Assembly: GCA_021325365.1 (NCBI GenBank)
Contig: JAJPHF010000015.1
Coordinates: 1-63,851, forward strand
Reading direction: 5' to 3'
DNA from: Pseudomonadota bacterium
GTDB taxonomy: Bacteria; Chloroflexota; UBA6077; JAJPHF01
DNA length: 63,851 bases
Part shown: positions 1-7,711 of the stretch, one piece after another
Numbering within the stretch: position 1 is the first letter of the stretch
Layout of the letters: every line of letters starts with the position of its first letter
Made by a program: the position numbers and the translations under genes
Notes under the pieces: model-generated
What the model was told of the DNA's origin: nothing
Seen by the model: the letters and a program-made list of their open reading frames with translations, nothing else
Databases searched by the model: none

Positions 1-1002
1 CGCGTGGGCTTGCTCGCCGATCACTGCGCCCACCGCGGCGCCTCCCTCTGCTACGGCCGCGTCGAGGAGCGGGGGATTAGCTGCGCCTACCACGGCTGGC
101 TCTACGATACCGGCGGGAACGTCCTCGAAACGCCACCCGAGCGCAACGACGCCATCATCAAGCACGTGAAGCAGCCCGCCTACCCCGTCCAGAAGTTCGT
201 CGGGCTCTACTGGGCGTACCTCGGCCCCTTGCCCGCGCCCGCGATTCCCCGCTATGACGTGTGGGTGCGACCGGACGGCACGCGGTGGATCGAGGACCGC
301 GGGCGGCTCGACTGCAACTGGTTCCAGGCGATGGAGAACTCGGTGGACTCCGCCCACCTGCAGATCCTCCACCAGGAGTTCATCGGCCGCGGCAAGCGCC
401 CGGTCAACACCACCCGCGGCTTCATCGACGACATCGCCAGCTACGACTTCCTGCTGGTACCCTACGGTATCGTGAAGCGCCGCACCTACGTGAATGGCCA
501 GGTGGACGAGCACCCGCTGATCTTCCCCACGGTCCTGCGCCAGGGCAACGCCACCCAGATCCGCGTGCCCATCGACGACACCCACACCTGGCACGTGCTC
601 GTCCACTTCGAGGCCACGCCAGACGGCAGCGAGGTGCCCCCGCACGAGCCGCCCGTCGAGCGCGCCCGGCCGCACAAAGAGCCACCGGATAGCCTCTACC
701 CGTTCACACGCTACACGATGCACTCGGTATCGGCGCAGGACCACATGGCCTGGGAGACACAGGGGCCCATCGCGAACCGCGCGAATGAGCACCTCAGCTA
801 CTCCGACCGCGGCGTGGTGATGCTGCGTCGCCTGCTACTGGAGCAGATCGAGCGCGTCGAGCAGGGCCTGGACCCGATGGGCGTGATCCGCGACCCCGAG
901 CACGCTATGATCGACACGAACTTGATGGGCGAGGCGCAGGGTGTGCGCGGCCCCCGCCATCCCGCGGGGATCGCCGCGCAGCCGACGCGCGCCGCCCGCT
1001 AA
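1..1002 (+). CDS. Rieske aromatic-ring dioxygenase, large subunit (5' partial)
   Basis: The gene runs in from outside the window. The first codon seen corresponds to residue 62 of the complete paralogue at 2468, so about 61 residues are missing. It keeps the Rieske [2Fe-2S] ligands (C-A-H then C-A-Y-H) and the mononuclear iron motif NWFQAMENSVDSAHLQILH (Asp, His, His). In this family the enzyme takes electrons from a reductase or ferredoxin and dioxygenates an aromatic ring. It is followed 42 bp later by a dehydrogenase of the cis-dihydrodiol type, so the two probably act in sequence. The first 63 visible residues are identical to the paralogue; similarity drops later. The substrate cannot be told from sequence. 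Confidence 0.9.
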   Translation, partial: RVGLLADHCAHRGASLCYGRVEERGISCAYHGWLYDTGGNVLETPPERNDAIIKHVKQPAYPVQKFVGLYWAYLGPLPAPAIPRYDVWVRPDGTRWIEDRGRLDCNWFQAMENSVDSAHLQILHQEFIGRGKRPVNTTRGFIDDIASYDFLLVPYGIVKRRTYVNGQVDEHPLIFPTVLRQGNATQIRVPIDDTHTWHVLVHFEATPDGSEVPPHEPPVERARPHKEPPDSLYPFTRYTMHSVSAQDHMAWETQGPIANRANEHLSYSDRGVVMLRRLLLEQIERVEQGLDPMGVIRDPEHAMIDTNLMGEAQGVRGPRHPAGIAAQPTRAAR

Positions 1003-1043
1003 CGGAGCGACGGCGCCGCGTCGGGGCGCCACGGAGACGAAGC

Positions 1044-2282
1044 ATGGCCGAGACGCACCTGGCTGACGTGACCCAGACACCCACGCGCACGCTGAAGGTG
1101 GCGATTGCCGGGCTGGGCGTGGCGAGCACCCAGATCCTGCCGGCGATGGAGCAGATGCCCGGCATCGCGCTCATCGCCGGCGCCGACCCGCGCCCCGACG
1201 CCCGCGCCGCCTTCGAGGCCCGCTATGGCGGCCGCACCTTCGAGACCGTCGACGCGCTCTGCGCCGACCCCGAGGTCGAGGCCGTGTGGGTCTCCACGCC
1301 CAATCAGTTTCACTGCGAGCACGTCATCACCGCCGCTCGCGCCGGCAAGCACGTCGTCGTCGAGAAGCCGATGGCGCTCTCCATTGAGGAGTGCGAGCGC
1401 ATGGTCGAGGCGGTCGAGCGGCACGGCGTGCAGCTTCTCTGCGGCCACACCCAGAGCTTCAACCCGGCCATCCGCGCCATGCGCCAGGTCATCAAGTCGG
1501 GCCAGATCGGCGCCCTCCGCGCGCTCAACACCTGGATGTATACGGACTGGATGCTGCGCCCGCGCATGCCGCAGGAGCTAGACCTGAGCCTCGGCGGCGG
1601 CGTGGTCTACCGCCAGGGCCCTCACCAGATCGACACGCTGCGCCTGCTGGGCGGGGGCCTGGTGCGCAGCGTGCGAGCGCAGACCGGCCAGTGGATGCCC
1701 GAGCGCCCCGCGCCGGGCTACTACTCGGCGTTCCTGGAGTTCGAGGACGGCACGCCGGCCACCGTCGTCTACAACGGCTACGGCTACTTCGACACGTCCG
1801 AGCTGACCTGGAACCACGGCGAGCGCCACTTCACGCCCGACGAGCGTGTGCGCGTGCGCCAGGGCCTGCGCAGCGGCGCACTGGACGAGGCGCAGGCGAA
1901 GGAGGCGATGCGCTTCGGGGGCCGCCGCGAGGGCGGCTGGGCGCACGACGAGCGCGCCGACCGCCGGCAGTTGCTGCCGGGCGGCGGCTCGATGTTCGGC
2001 ATTACGGTCGCCACCTGTGAGCGCGGCGACGTGCGCCAGTCCGCGACCGGCCTGCTCATCTACGGCGACGACGGTCAGACGGAGATGCCCGTCGTCGGGC
2101 GCACCGCCTCCCGCAACTCGGAGCTGCAAGAGCTATATGATGCGGTAGTGCAGGACCGGCCGGTTTATCACGACGGCCGCTGGGGCATGGCGACGCTCGA
2201 AGTGTGCCTGGCGATCATGCAGTCGGCGCGCGAGCGCCGCGAGATCATGCTCTCGCACCAGAGCCCCATCCCCGAAGAGTAA
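1044..2282 (+). CDS. Gfo/Idh/MocA oxidoreductase, phthalate-dihydrodiol-dehydrogenase-like
   Basis: A 412-residue NAD(P)-dependent oxidoreductase. The Rossmann motif AGLGVAS is near residue 23, the family signature EKPMALS is near residue 110, and GGGVVYRQGPHQIDTLR in the middle marks the catalytic half with its His. Phthalate 4,5-cis-dihydrodiol dehydrogenase (Pht4) belongs to this family, unlike the short-chain dehydrogenases used for most dihydrodiols. The gene sits between two Rieske oxygenase genes on the same strand, which supports re-aromatisation of their diol product. The start is preceded by a GGAGAC site. The exact substrate is inferred from context only. Confidence 0.82.
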   Translation: MAETHLADVTQTPTRTLKVAIAGLGVASTQILPAMEQMPGIALIAGADPRPDARAAFEARYGGRTFETVDALCADPEVEAVWVSTPNQFHCEHVITAARAGKHVVVEKPMALSIEECERMVEAVERHGVQLLCGHTQSFNPAIRAMRQVIKSGQIGALRALNTWMYTDWMLRPRMPQELDLSLGGGVVYRQGPHQIDTLRLLGGGLVRSVRAQTGQWMPERPAPGYYSAFLEFEDGTPATVVYNGYGYFDTSELTWNHGERHFTPDERVRVRQGLRSGALDEAQAKEAMRFGGRREGGWAHDERADRRQLLPGGGSMFGITVATCERGDVRQSATGLLIYGDDGQTEMPVVGRTASRNSELQELYDAVVQDRPVYHDGRWGMATLEVCLAIMQSARERREIMLSHQSPIPEE

Positions 2283-2337
2283 AAGGGTCGCTTAGGGACT
2301 GAGCATCGCCCTCGTCTCCGGAGGTGCAGGGGCGCTC

Positions 2338-2377
2338 CCCTGCCGGGGGGTGTGGGGGTGTCCCCCCAACCGCCTCC
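2338..2377. repeat. G-rich hairpin repeat, family A, copy 1 (degenerate)
   Basis: The core is GGGGGTGTCCCCC, following a GGGGGTGT run. It matches better-preserved copies at 4967 and 7684. It lies between the dehydrogenase and the next Rieske gene. Only the inner 5-bp stem pairs well in this copy. Confidence 0.6.
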
Positions 2378-2467
2378 TTCCTTACATACCTCTCGGGGCC
2401 TGAGGATATACCGAATACTTCCGCTAGCGGGTAGAACGTAGCTAATCAGCGGCATAGGGAGGGCTGC

Positions 2468-3649
2468 ATGGCACTCACTCAGGCCGAGAACGACTTCCTG
2501 ACCCGCGTGGGCCCCGGCACGCCCGCCGGCACGCTCCTGCGCCGCTACTGGTACCCCGTCGCCATGGCGCAGGAGCTAACGGACGCGCAGCCCACGAAGT
2601 TCGTGCGCCTGCTCGGGGAAGACCTAGTACTGTTCCGCGACAAGCAGGGCCGCGTGGGGCTACTTGCGGACCACTGCGCCCACCGCGGCGCCTCCCTCTG
2701 CTACGGCCGGGTCGAGGAGCGAGGCATTAGCTGCGCCTACCACGGCTGGCTCTACGACACTGGCGGCAACGTCCTCGAAACCCCGCCCGAGCGCAACGAC
2801 GCTATCATCAAGCACGTCAAGCAGCCCGCCTACCCGGTGCAGCGGTTCCTCGGCATGTACTGGGCCTACCTCGGCCCGCTGCCCGCGCCCGTGATCCCGC
2901 CCTACGACGTGTGGGTGCGGAAGGACGGCCACCGCCGCATCGTCGTGCATCCGGAGCTCGCGTGCAACTGGTTCCAGGCGATGGAGAACTCGGTGGACCC
3001 GGCCCACCTGCAGATTCTCCACCAGGAGTTCATCGGCCGCGGCAAGCGCCCGGTGAACACCACGCGGGGCTTCACCGACGACGTGAAGGAGTTCGACTTC
3101 TACGTCAACGCCATCGGCATTGTGAAGCGGCGCACCTACGTGAACGGCAAGACGGACGAGCACCCGCTGATCTTCCCGAACATCCTGCGTCAGGGCAACG
3201 CGACCCAGATCCGCGTGCCCATCGACGACACTCACACGGCCCACATCCACGTGCAGTTCCATCGGAACGAGGATGGCAGCCTGACCGAGGGCGACGAGGA
3301 CCCGCCGGTGGAGTACCTGCCGTCGTACAAGGACATTCCCGACGGCGTCCACCCGTACGCTCGCTTCAACCTGACCACCGTGCTGTCCCAGGACCATATG
3401 GCGTGGGAGACGCAGGGCCCAATCGCCGACCGCACGGCGGAGCACCTGAGCTACTCCGACCGGGGCGTGGTGCTGCTGCGCCGCCTGCTGAAGCAGCAGA
3501 TCGAGCGCGCGCTGGCGGGCGAGGACCCGCTCGGCGTCATCCGCGACCCCGACCATCCGATGATCGACACGAACCTGGCCGGCGAGGCGCAGGGCGTCTT
3601 CACCGCCCCGCACCCCACCGGCCTCAACACCGCCACCGTGCCCGGCTAA
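2468..3649 (+). CDS. Rieske aromatic-ring dioxygenase, large subunit
   Basis: A complete 393-residue protein. The Rieske ligands are C70-x-H72 and C89-x2-H92; the mononuclear iron site is D177, H180 and H185 within NWFQAMENSVDPAHLQILH. This matches the phthalate 4,5-dioxygenase (single-component oxygenase) branch in length and layout. The start follows AGGGAGG, 6 bp upstream. It is a tandem paralogue of the truncated gene at position 1, with 63 identical consecutive residues around the Rieske domain and a diverged substrate-binding half, which suggests duplication followed by specialisation. No dedicated reductase gene is adjacent. It is probably co-transcribed with the dehydrogenase. Confidence 0.92.
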   Translation: MALTQAENDFLTRVGPGTPAGTLLRRYWYPVAMAQELTDAQPTKFVRLLGEDLVLFRDKQGRVGLLADHCAHRGASLCYGRVEERGISCAYHGWLYDTGGNVLETPPERNDAIIKHVKQPAYPVQRFLGMYWAYLGPLPAPVIPPYDVWVRKDGHRRIVVHPELACNWFQAMENSVDPAHLQILHQEFIGRGKRPVNTTRGFTDDVKEFDFYVNAIGIVKRRTYVNGKTDEHPLIFPNILRQGNATQIRVPIDDTHTAHIHVQFHRNEDGSLTEGDEDPPVEYLPSYKDIPDGVHPYARFNLTTVLSQDHMAWETQGPIADRTAEHLSYSDRGVVLLRRLLKQQIERALAGEDPLGVIRDPDHPMIDTNLAGEAQGVFTAPHPTGLNTATVPG

Positions 3650-3989
3650 CAGTTTGTCACCGGTGAACCGGTGTATGTTGTGAGCTCACGACACCGAGCA
3701 GACCATAGGTGACGAGGGGCTAGTCGCTCGCGGGCCGGGGCAGGGCACCACCGGTGTCGTCGCCAAGCACCGGGTCGTGATCGGCAGGGCACCTGGTGAC
3801 GACTCGTTGGGGGCGGCACTCGTGGCCGCCCCCGGCCCGTAGACTCATAGGGGCGGCACTCGTGGCCGCCCGCGGCCGTCGAGGCCGCAGCCCCGGCGCC
3901 GCTGAGTTGGCCGTGTCGGGATCGTGCAGCACGTATACGGCATAACTGCTACGGCCGGCCGCTCGGCCAACGCGGCCAGGGAGGACAAC
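3650..3989. other. Intergenic region with palindromes and dispersed repeats
   Basis: There is no gene in these 340 bases. Two palindromes lie close together: CACCGGT-GA-ACCGGTG at 3658-3673 and TGTTGTGAGCTCACGACA (16 of 18 symmetric) at 3676-3693. Further right are two near-identical copies of a GGGGCGGCACTCGTGGCCGC unit. The palindromes are possible operators for the dioxygenase gene that follows; this is not shown. Confidence 0.5.
3810..3871. repeat. Two tandem copies of a GGGGCGGCACTCGTGGCCGC repeat
   Basis: Copies lie at 3810-3831 and 3850-3871 and are identical over 22 bases. A reverse-oriented relative is at 51422-51449. Each unit is itself an imperfect palindrome (GGGCGGC...GCCGCCC), so it can fold into a short hairpin. 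Confidence 0.75.
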
Positions 3990-4949
3990 ATGGCAGAGAT
4001 CGTTCTGGGCCTGGCGACGTCGCACAGCCCACAGATGAGCGTGCCCGCGGAGCACTGGGAGGTCCTGCGCGTGAAGGACGAGACGGACACGCGCATCGAC
4101 TACCAGGGCCTCCTCCAACGGGCGAAGCCCGGCCTGGCCGACGAGATCACGCCCGAGAAGTGGCAGCAGCGCTACGACGCCTGCCAGCGCGGCATCGCCA
4201 CGCTGGGCGACGTGCTGCGGCGGGCCGAGCCGGACGTCGTGGTCGTGCTGGGCGACGACCAGCACGAGCAGTTCCTGGACGACAACCTGCCCGTGCTCTC
4301 CATCTACCACGGCGAGACCGTGCCGGTCGTGCGCCACCGCAGCGACCGCGTCGAGCCCGAGTGGAAGCGGGCCGAGGAGACGCGCTGGGCCGAGACCGCC
4401 CCCGAGTACCCTGCCGCAGCCGCCCTCGCGCTGCACCTCATCCGCGCGCTCGTGGACGACGAGTTCGACGTGGCGCGCACCAACCAGCTTCGTCCGAGCG
4501 TCGGCATCGGCCACGCCTTCAGCTTCCTTTACCGTCGCATCTGGCCGGGCACGCGCGTGCCGATCGTGCCGGTGATGATCAACACCTACTTCCCGCCGAA
4601 CCAGCCGACGCCCCGCCGCTGCTACGCGCTCGGCCAGGCGCTGCGCCGCGCCGTCGAGGCGTGGGACGGCAGCGCCCGCGTCGCGCTGATGGCCTCGGGC
4701 GGCCTCAGCCACGTCATCATGGACGAGGAGATCGACGCGATGACGCTGGATGCGCTGGAGCGCAAGGACCGCGAGCAACTCTACCGCCTGCCGCGCGAGC
4801 GGCTGTTCGGCGGCACGTCGGAGATCCTGAACTGGGTCGCCCTTGCCGGCGCGATGGAAGATCGGCCGATCACCCTCGTGGACTACGTGCCCTGCTACCG
4901 CTCGCTCGCGGCCACCGGCTGCGGCGCCGGCTTCGCCTACTGGGCCTAG
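3990..4949 (+). CDS. LigB-type class III extradiol ring-cleavage dioxygenase
   Basis: A 319-residue protein of the LigB superfamily, which uses non-heme Fe(II) to open catechol-type rings next to the hydroxyls. Seen here: the N-terminal SHSPQM (H12), LGDDQHEQF (H92), VGIGHAFS (H175), ASGGLSHVIMDEE (H241) and SEILNW (E278), which are the regions that hold iron ligands and the catalytic His in this family. The start was placed at the ATG preceded by GGGAGGACAAC rather than 22 codons upstream. With the Rieske oxygenases and the dihydrodiol dehydrogenase it would complete oxygenation, re-aromatisation and ring opening. Which ring compound is cleaved is unknown. Confidence 0.88.
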   Translation: MAEIVLGLATSHSPQMSVPAEHWEVLRVKDETDTRIDYQGLLQRAKPGLADEITPEKWQQRYDACQRGIATLGDVLRRAEPDVVVVLGDDQHEQFLDDNLPVLSIYHGETVPVVRHRSDRVEPEWKRAEETRWAETAPEYPAAAALALHLIRALVDDEFDVARTNQLRPSVGIGHAFSFLYRRIWPGTRVPIVPVMINTYFPPNQPTPRRCYALGQALRRAVEAWDGSARVALMASGGLSHVIMDEEIDAMTLDALERKDREQLYRLPRERLFGGTSEILNWVALAGAMEDRPITLVDYVPCYRSLAATGCGAGFAYWA

Positions 4950-4966
4950 CGCCCATCCTAGGCACC

Positions 4967-4996
4967 AGGGGGTGTGGGGGTATCCCCCACGCCCCT
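4967..4996. terminator. G-rich hairpin, family A, copy 2, between convergent genes
   Basis: GGGGTGTGGGGG, loop TAT, then CCCCCACGCCCC gives a 12-bp stem with one G-U pair. It sits between the convergent ends of the dioxygenase and a binding-protein gene, so it may stop transcription from both sides. There is no T-run. Confidence 0.6.
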
Positions 4997-4999
4997 CCT

Positions 5000-6217
5000 C
5001 TAACTCATGCCCGTGAGCTGCCGCAGGCGGTCCACCGCCTCGGGCTTGCGGCCGTTGAGGGTGAACTCCCAGTCGTACGTGTCGAAGTAGTTCACGCCCT
5101 GCTTGGGGACGATGTATGGCGGCGCCCAGGCGTTGTCCACGTCAGCGCGGGTGCTTACCAGCACTTGCGCGCGGTTGAACACCTCGGCGCCCTCCTTCAT
5201 CGCGAGCCAGTTTAGGAACAGCTTGGCCGCGTTCGGGTGGGGTGCGCGATTGACCAACACCGCAAGCCCGAAGCCGGCCGTCACGTAGCCGGCGGCGTCC
5301 GCGAGGTCCGTGAGCGCCGCGATCGGGAACCCATCCTTCTTCAGCCGCTCGATCTCGTCGGGTCCGAGCCCGAGCGAGATCGGGTACCGGCCACGCGCCA
5401 TCCAGTCCGAGAGCTGGCGCCCATCGGCGCTCACGCCCACGTCCTGCCCGCGATACAGCGACTGGATATAGTCTTCACCTAGCTCGTACAGCAAGTAGTT
5501 CGCGGTATTCCAGCCGCTCCCCGGGCGGATGGGGTCCCAGACGGAGATCTTGCCGCGGTAGCGGGGGGCCAGCAGGTCGGCGTACGCCTTCAGCTCGCCC
5601 GGCTTCACGTAGTCGGTATTGATGGCAATCGCCGAAGAGACGTAGTTCGCCAGCCGCAGGATGTACTGGCCCTCCGGGTCCATGAACCACGGATGGCCGA
5701 GCAGCCACTTGCTCGGGTCGGTCGCCTCCGGGTTGACGAGGATGGGCGGAATTGGGTCGAGCATGTGGTCCGGGTAGATGTCGGTATAGAGGCTCTGCGC
5801 CCCGGCGATCATTGCGTCGAGCGTATACTGGCTGGCCAGCCGCTCGGCCTTCAGCTTCGGCACCAGCTCGGTGGTCCGCCCGCCGACATACTCCACCTCG
5901 ATGCCAAAGCGCTGTTTGAACGCCGCCGGCACGGCAGTTCGCACGTCGGGCGTCGGCGGCCCAGAGATCACCAGGCTGCCCTCGCCCTTCGCCGCGTCGA
6001 CAAGCGCATTCCACTGCGCCTGCCAGCCCGGGGACCCGGCGCTACCACCCGTGGCCGGGCTCCCCGCCGGCGCCTCGCCAGCGGTAGTCGCCGTACCCTG
6101 CGCGCTGGGCTGGCAGCCGAGCGCCAGCGCTGCGCCGCCCCCCAGGGCCGCCGTCCGCAAGAACGCCCGGCGGCTCACCCGCCCACCCGGCGCCCCCGCT
6201 TCCTTCCGATTGCCCAT
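5000..6217 (-). CDS. Extracellular solute-binding protein, family 1 (iron-type fold), Tat lipoprotein
   Basis: A 405-residue periplasmic-type binding protein. The N-terminus has a twin-arginine motif (SRRAFLR, residues 15-21) and a lipobox ending at C35, so it is probably exported folded and then lipid-anchored. The mature part resembles family 1 / ferric-type binding proteins. A Ser/Thr/Gly/Ala-rich linker follows the cysteine. The start has AGAGGTGG upstream. No permease or ATPase is adjacent. Its position among Rieske genes suggests that it binds an organic substrate or metal needed by the pathway, but the ligand is unknown. Confidence 0.85.
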   Translation of the reverse strand: MGNRKEAGAPGGRVSRRAFLRTAALGGGAALALGCQPSAQGTATTAGEAPAGSPATGGSAGSPGWQAQWNALVDAAKGEGSLVISGPPTPDVRTAVPAAFKQRFGIEVEYVGGRTTELVPKLKAERLASQYTLDAMIAGAQSLYTDIYPDHMLDPIPPILVNPEATDPSKWLLGHPWFMDPEGQYILRLANYVSSAIAINTDYVKPGELKAYADLLAPRYRGKISVWDPIRPGSGWNTANYLLYELGEDYIQSLYRGQDVGVSADGRQLSDWMARGRYPISLGLGPDEIERLKKDGFPIAALTDLADAAGYVTAGFGLAVLVNRAPHPNAAKLFLNWLAMKEGAEVFNRAQVLVSTRADVDNAWAPPYIVPKQGVNYFDTYDWEFTLNGRKPEAVDRLRQLTGMS

Positions 6218-6312
6218 CCGCCACCTCTAGTCGCTCGTCGCCGGCCTCTGTCGTCCGCCCGCATCACCCTCCCACAGACTGGCCCGCTTGATCGCGCACA
6301 GCCGCGGGCATT

Positions 6313-7593
6313 CTATGCGGATGCGACGTAGCTCTCGGGTCGCGCGATCAGCGCGTCGCGAGCGCCCTCGTAGAACGGCACGCCCTTGGGGAGGACCAGC
6401 GATGCCGAGCGCACGCGCTGACTCGCCGCGTCGAGCCCGGGCGGCTCCTCACCGCGCGCCAGGCCCCGTACCGCATGCAGCAGCCGCCGCCGCGCCGCGA
6501 TGATCGCCGCATCGCTAGTGCCCAAGTGCTCCGTCGTGCGGTCGTAGATCGGCCCCATGCTCTCCTGCACCGCGCAGTCCTGCGCACTGATCCCCGCGAT
6601 GCCCGTCATCGAGCGCGTGCGCTGCGCCTCACGGTCGATCAGGTAGTCGTTGTCCTGATTCGCCACCGGCCGAAACGTGCCGGGAATCAGCGCCGAGTGG
6701 ATGCCCAGCCCCTGCCGATAGTTCGTCAGCTCCGTCTCGCTCAGCGGGCGTGCCGGGTGCCAGTCCACGCTCCAGGCCCAGCAGTGCTGGTCGTCGTACG
6801 GCACCCAGGCGTGGCCGCCGATCGGGTTGTCGCCGAACGGGGGGATCATCGTGTACCAGGGCATCAGCCACGGCGTGATGCGCCAGTAGCAGTGCTCGTC
6901 GTCCACCGTGCGGCGCGCGGCGATGAGCAGGCCGTAATCCACGTCGTGCACCTCGAAGCGTGGGTGGCGGTCGCGACGCACGTACTCCTGGCCCTGGCTG
7001 TTCGGCAGACGATTGTCGTCGAGGTTGAAGTTCCGGTGCAGGAAGGAGATGTGGCTGGAGTCGATGCCGCCCTCCATCGCCTGCAGCCAATTGCACTCTT
7101 GCAGGCGCTTCGAGGCGTAGCGCTGCGGCTCGGGGAGCAGCGCCCACTCCAGCTCCGGCAGGGGCGGCTGCAGCGCCGGCGGCCCCATGTAGGTCCAGAC
7201 CACGCCGCCGCGCTCCACACACGGGTAGGCGGTGGCCCGCACGCGCTCCTTGAAGGTGCTCTCCTCGGGCTCCGAGGGCATGTCCACGCAGCGACCTGCC
7301 ACGTCGAACTTCCAGCCGTGGTATACGCAGCGCAGCCCGCACTCCTCATTGCGCCCGAAGTACAGCGAGGCGCCGCGGTGCGGACAGTGCTCGGCGACGA
7401 GACCCAGCCGGCCCGTCGTGTCGCGGAAGGCGACCAGCGGCTCGCCGAGCAGCCGCACCCGCACCGGCGGGCCGTCCGGCTCCGCCACCTCCCAGGCGAG
7501 CAGCGCCGGAATCCAGTAGCGGCGCATGAGCTGGCCCATCGGCGTGCCCGGGCCCGTACGGGTCAGCAGCTCGTTCTCCTCGCGGCTCAGCAT
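6313..7593 (-). CDS. Phthalate-4,5-dioxygenase-like Rieske oxygenase, large subunit
   Basis: A 426-residue Rieske non-heme iron oxygenase. The [2Fe-2S] ligands are C70-P-H72 and C89-x2-H92, at the same positions as in the 2468 gene; the catalytic iron motif ECNWLQAMEGGIDSSHISFLH gives D178, H181 and H186. It is clearly a different subfamily member from the two tandem paralogues. The start at 7593 has AGGAAGGGGG upstream; an in-frame extension of 37 codons runs through a hairpin repeat and was rejected. It is on the same strand as the binding-protein genes upstream, with a hairpin between them, so it may be a separate transcript. Confidence 0.92.
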   Translation of the reverse strand: MLSREENELLTRTGPGTPMGQLMRRYWIPALLAWEVAEPDGPPVRVRLLGEPLVAFRDTTGRLGLVAEHCPHRGASLYFGRNEECGLRCVYHGWKFDVAGRCVDMPSEPEESTFKERVRATAYPCVERGGVVWTYMGPPALQPPLPELEWALLPEPQRYASKRLQECNWLQAMEGGIDSSHISFLHRNFNLDDNRLPNSQGQEYVRRDRHPRFEVHDVDYGLLIAARRTVDDEHCYWRITPWLMPWYTMIPPFGDNPIGGHAWVPYDDQHCWAWSVDWHPARPLSETELTNYRQGLGIHSALIPGTFRPVANQDNDYLIDREAQRTRSMTGIAGISAQDCAVQESMGPIYDRTTEHLGTSDAAIIAARRRLLHAVRGLARGEEPPGLDAASQRVRSASLVLPKGVPFYEGARDALIARPESYVASA

Positions 7594-7643
7594 TGCCGCC
7601 CCCTTCCTCGCGGATGTAGACGCCGGCCCTACGGGGGTGCAGG

Positions 7644-7674
7644 GGCAGCGGCGCTCGCAGTATTCCGCGCCACA
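7644..7674. repeat. Dispersed 30-bp repeat, copy 1
   Basis: The unit contains GCAGTATTCCGCGCCACA and recurs at 51385-51415 with two mismatches over about 30 bases. Here it directly abuts a family A hairpin; the other copy abuts a different palindromic repeat. Confidence 0.7.
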
Positions 7675-7683
7675 CCCTGCCGG

Positions 7684-7708
7684 GGGTGTGGGGGTGTCCC
7701 CCACGCCC
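7684..7708. terminator. G-rich hairpin, family A, copy 3
   Basis: GGGTGTGGGGG, loop TGT, CCCCCACGCCC: an 11-bp stem with one G-U pair, starting 4 bases beyond the stop of the binding-protein gene at 7712. It may act as a terminator or a 3'-end stabiliser. The sequence is nearly the same as at 4967. Confidence 0.65.
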
Positions 7709-7711
7709 TCC

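Noticed and set aside
3676..3693. CRP/FNR-type site TGTGA...TCACG
   Set aside because: The half-sites are separated by two bases rather than six, so it does not fit the CRP geometry.
6313..7704. Longer N-terminus of the Rieske protein reading through the hairpin repeat
   Set aside because: The added 37 residues are encoded by repeat DNA; the internal ATG has a ribosome-binding site and matches the paralogue's start.
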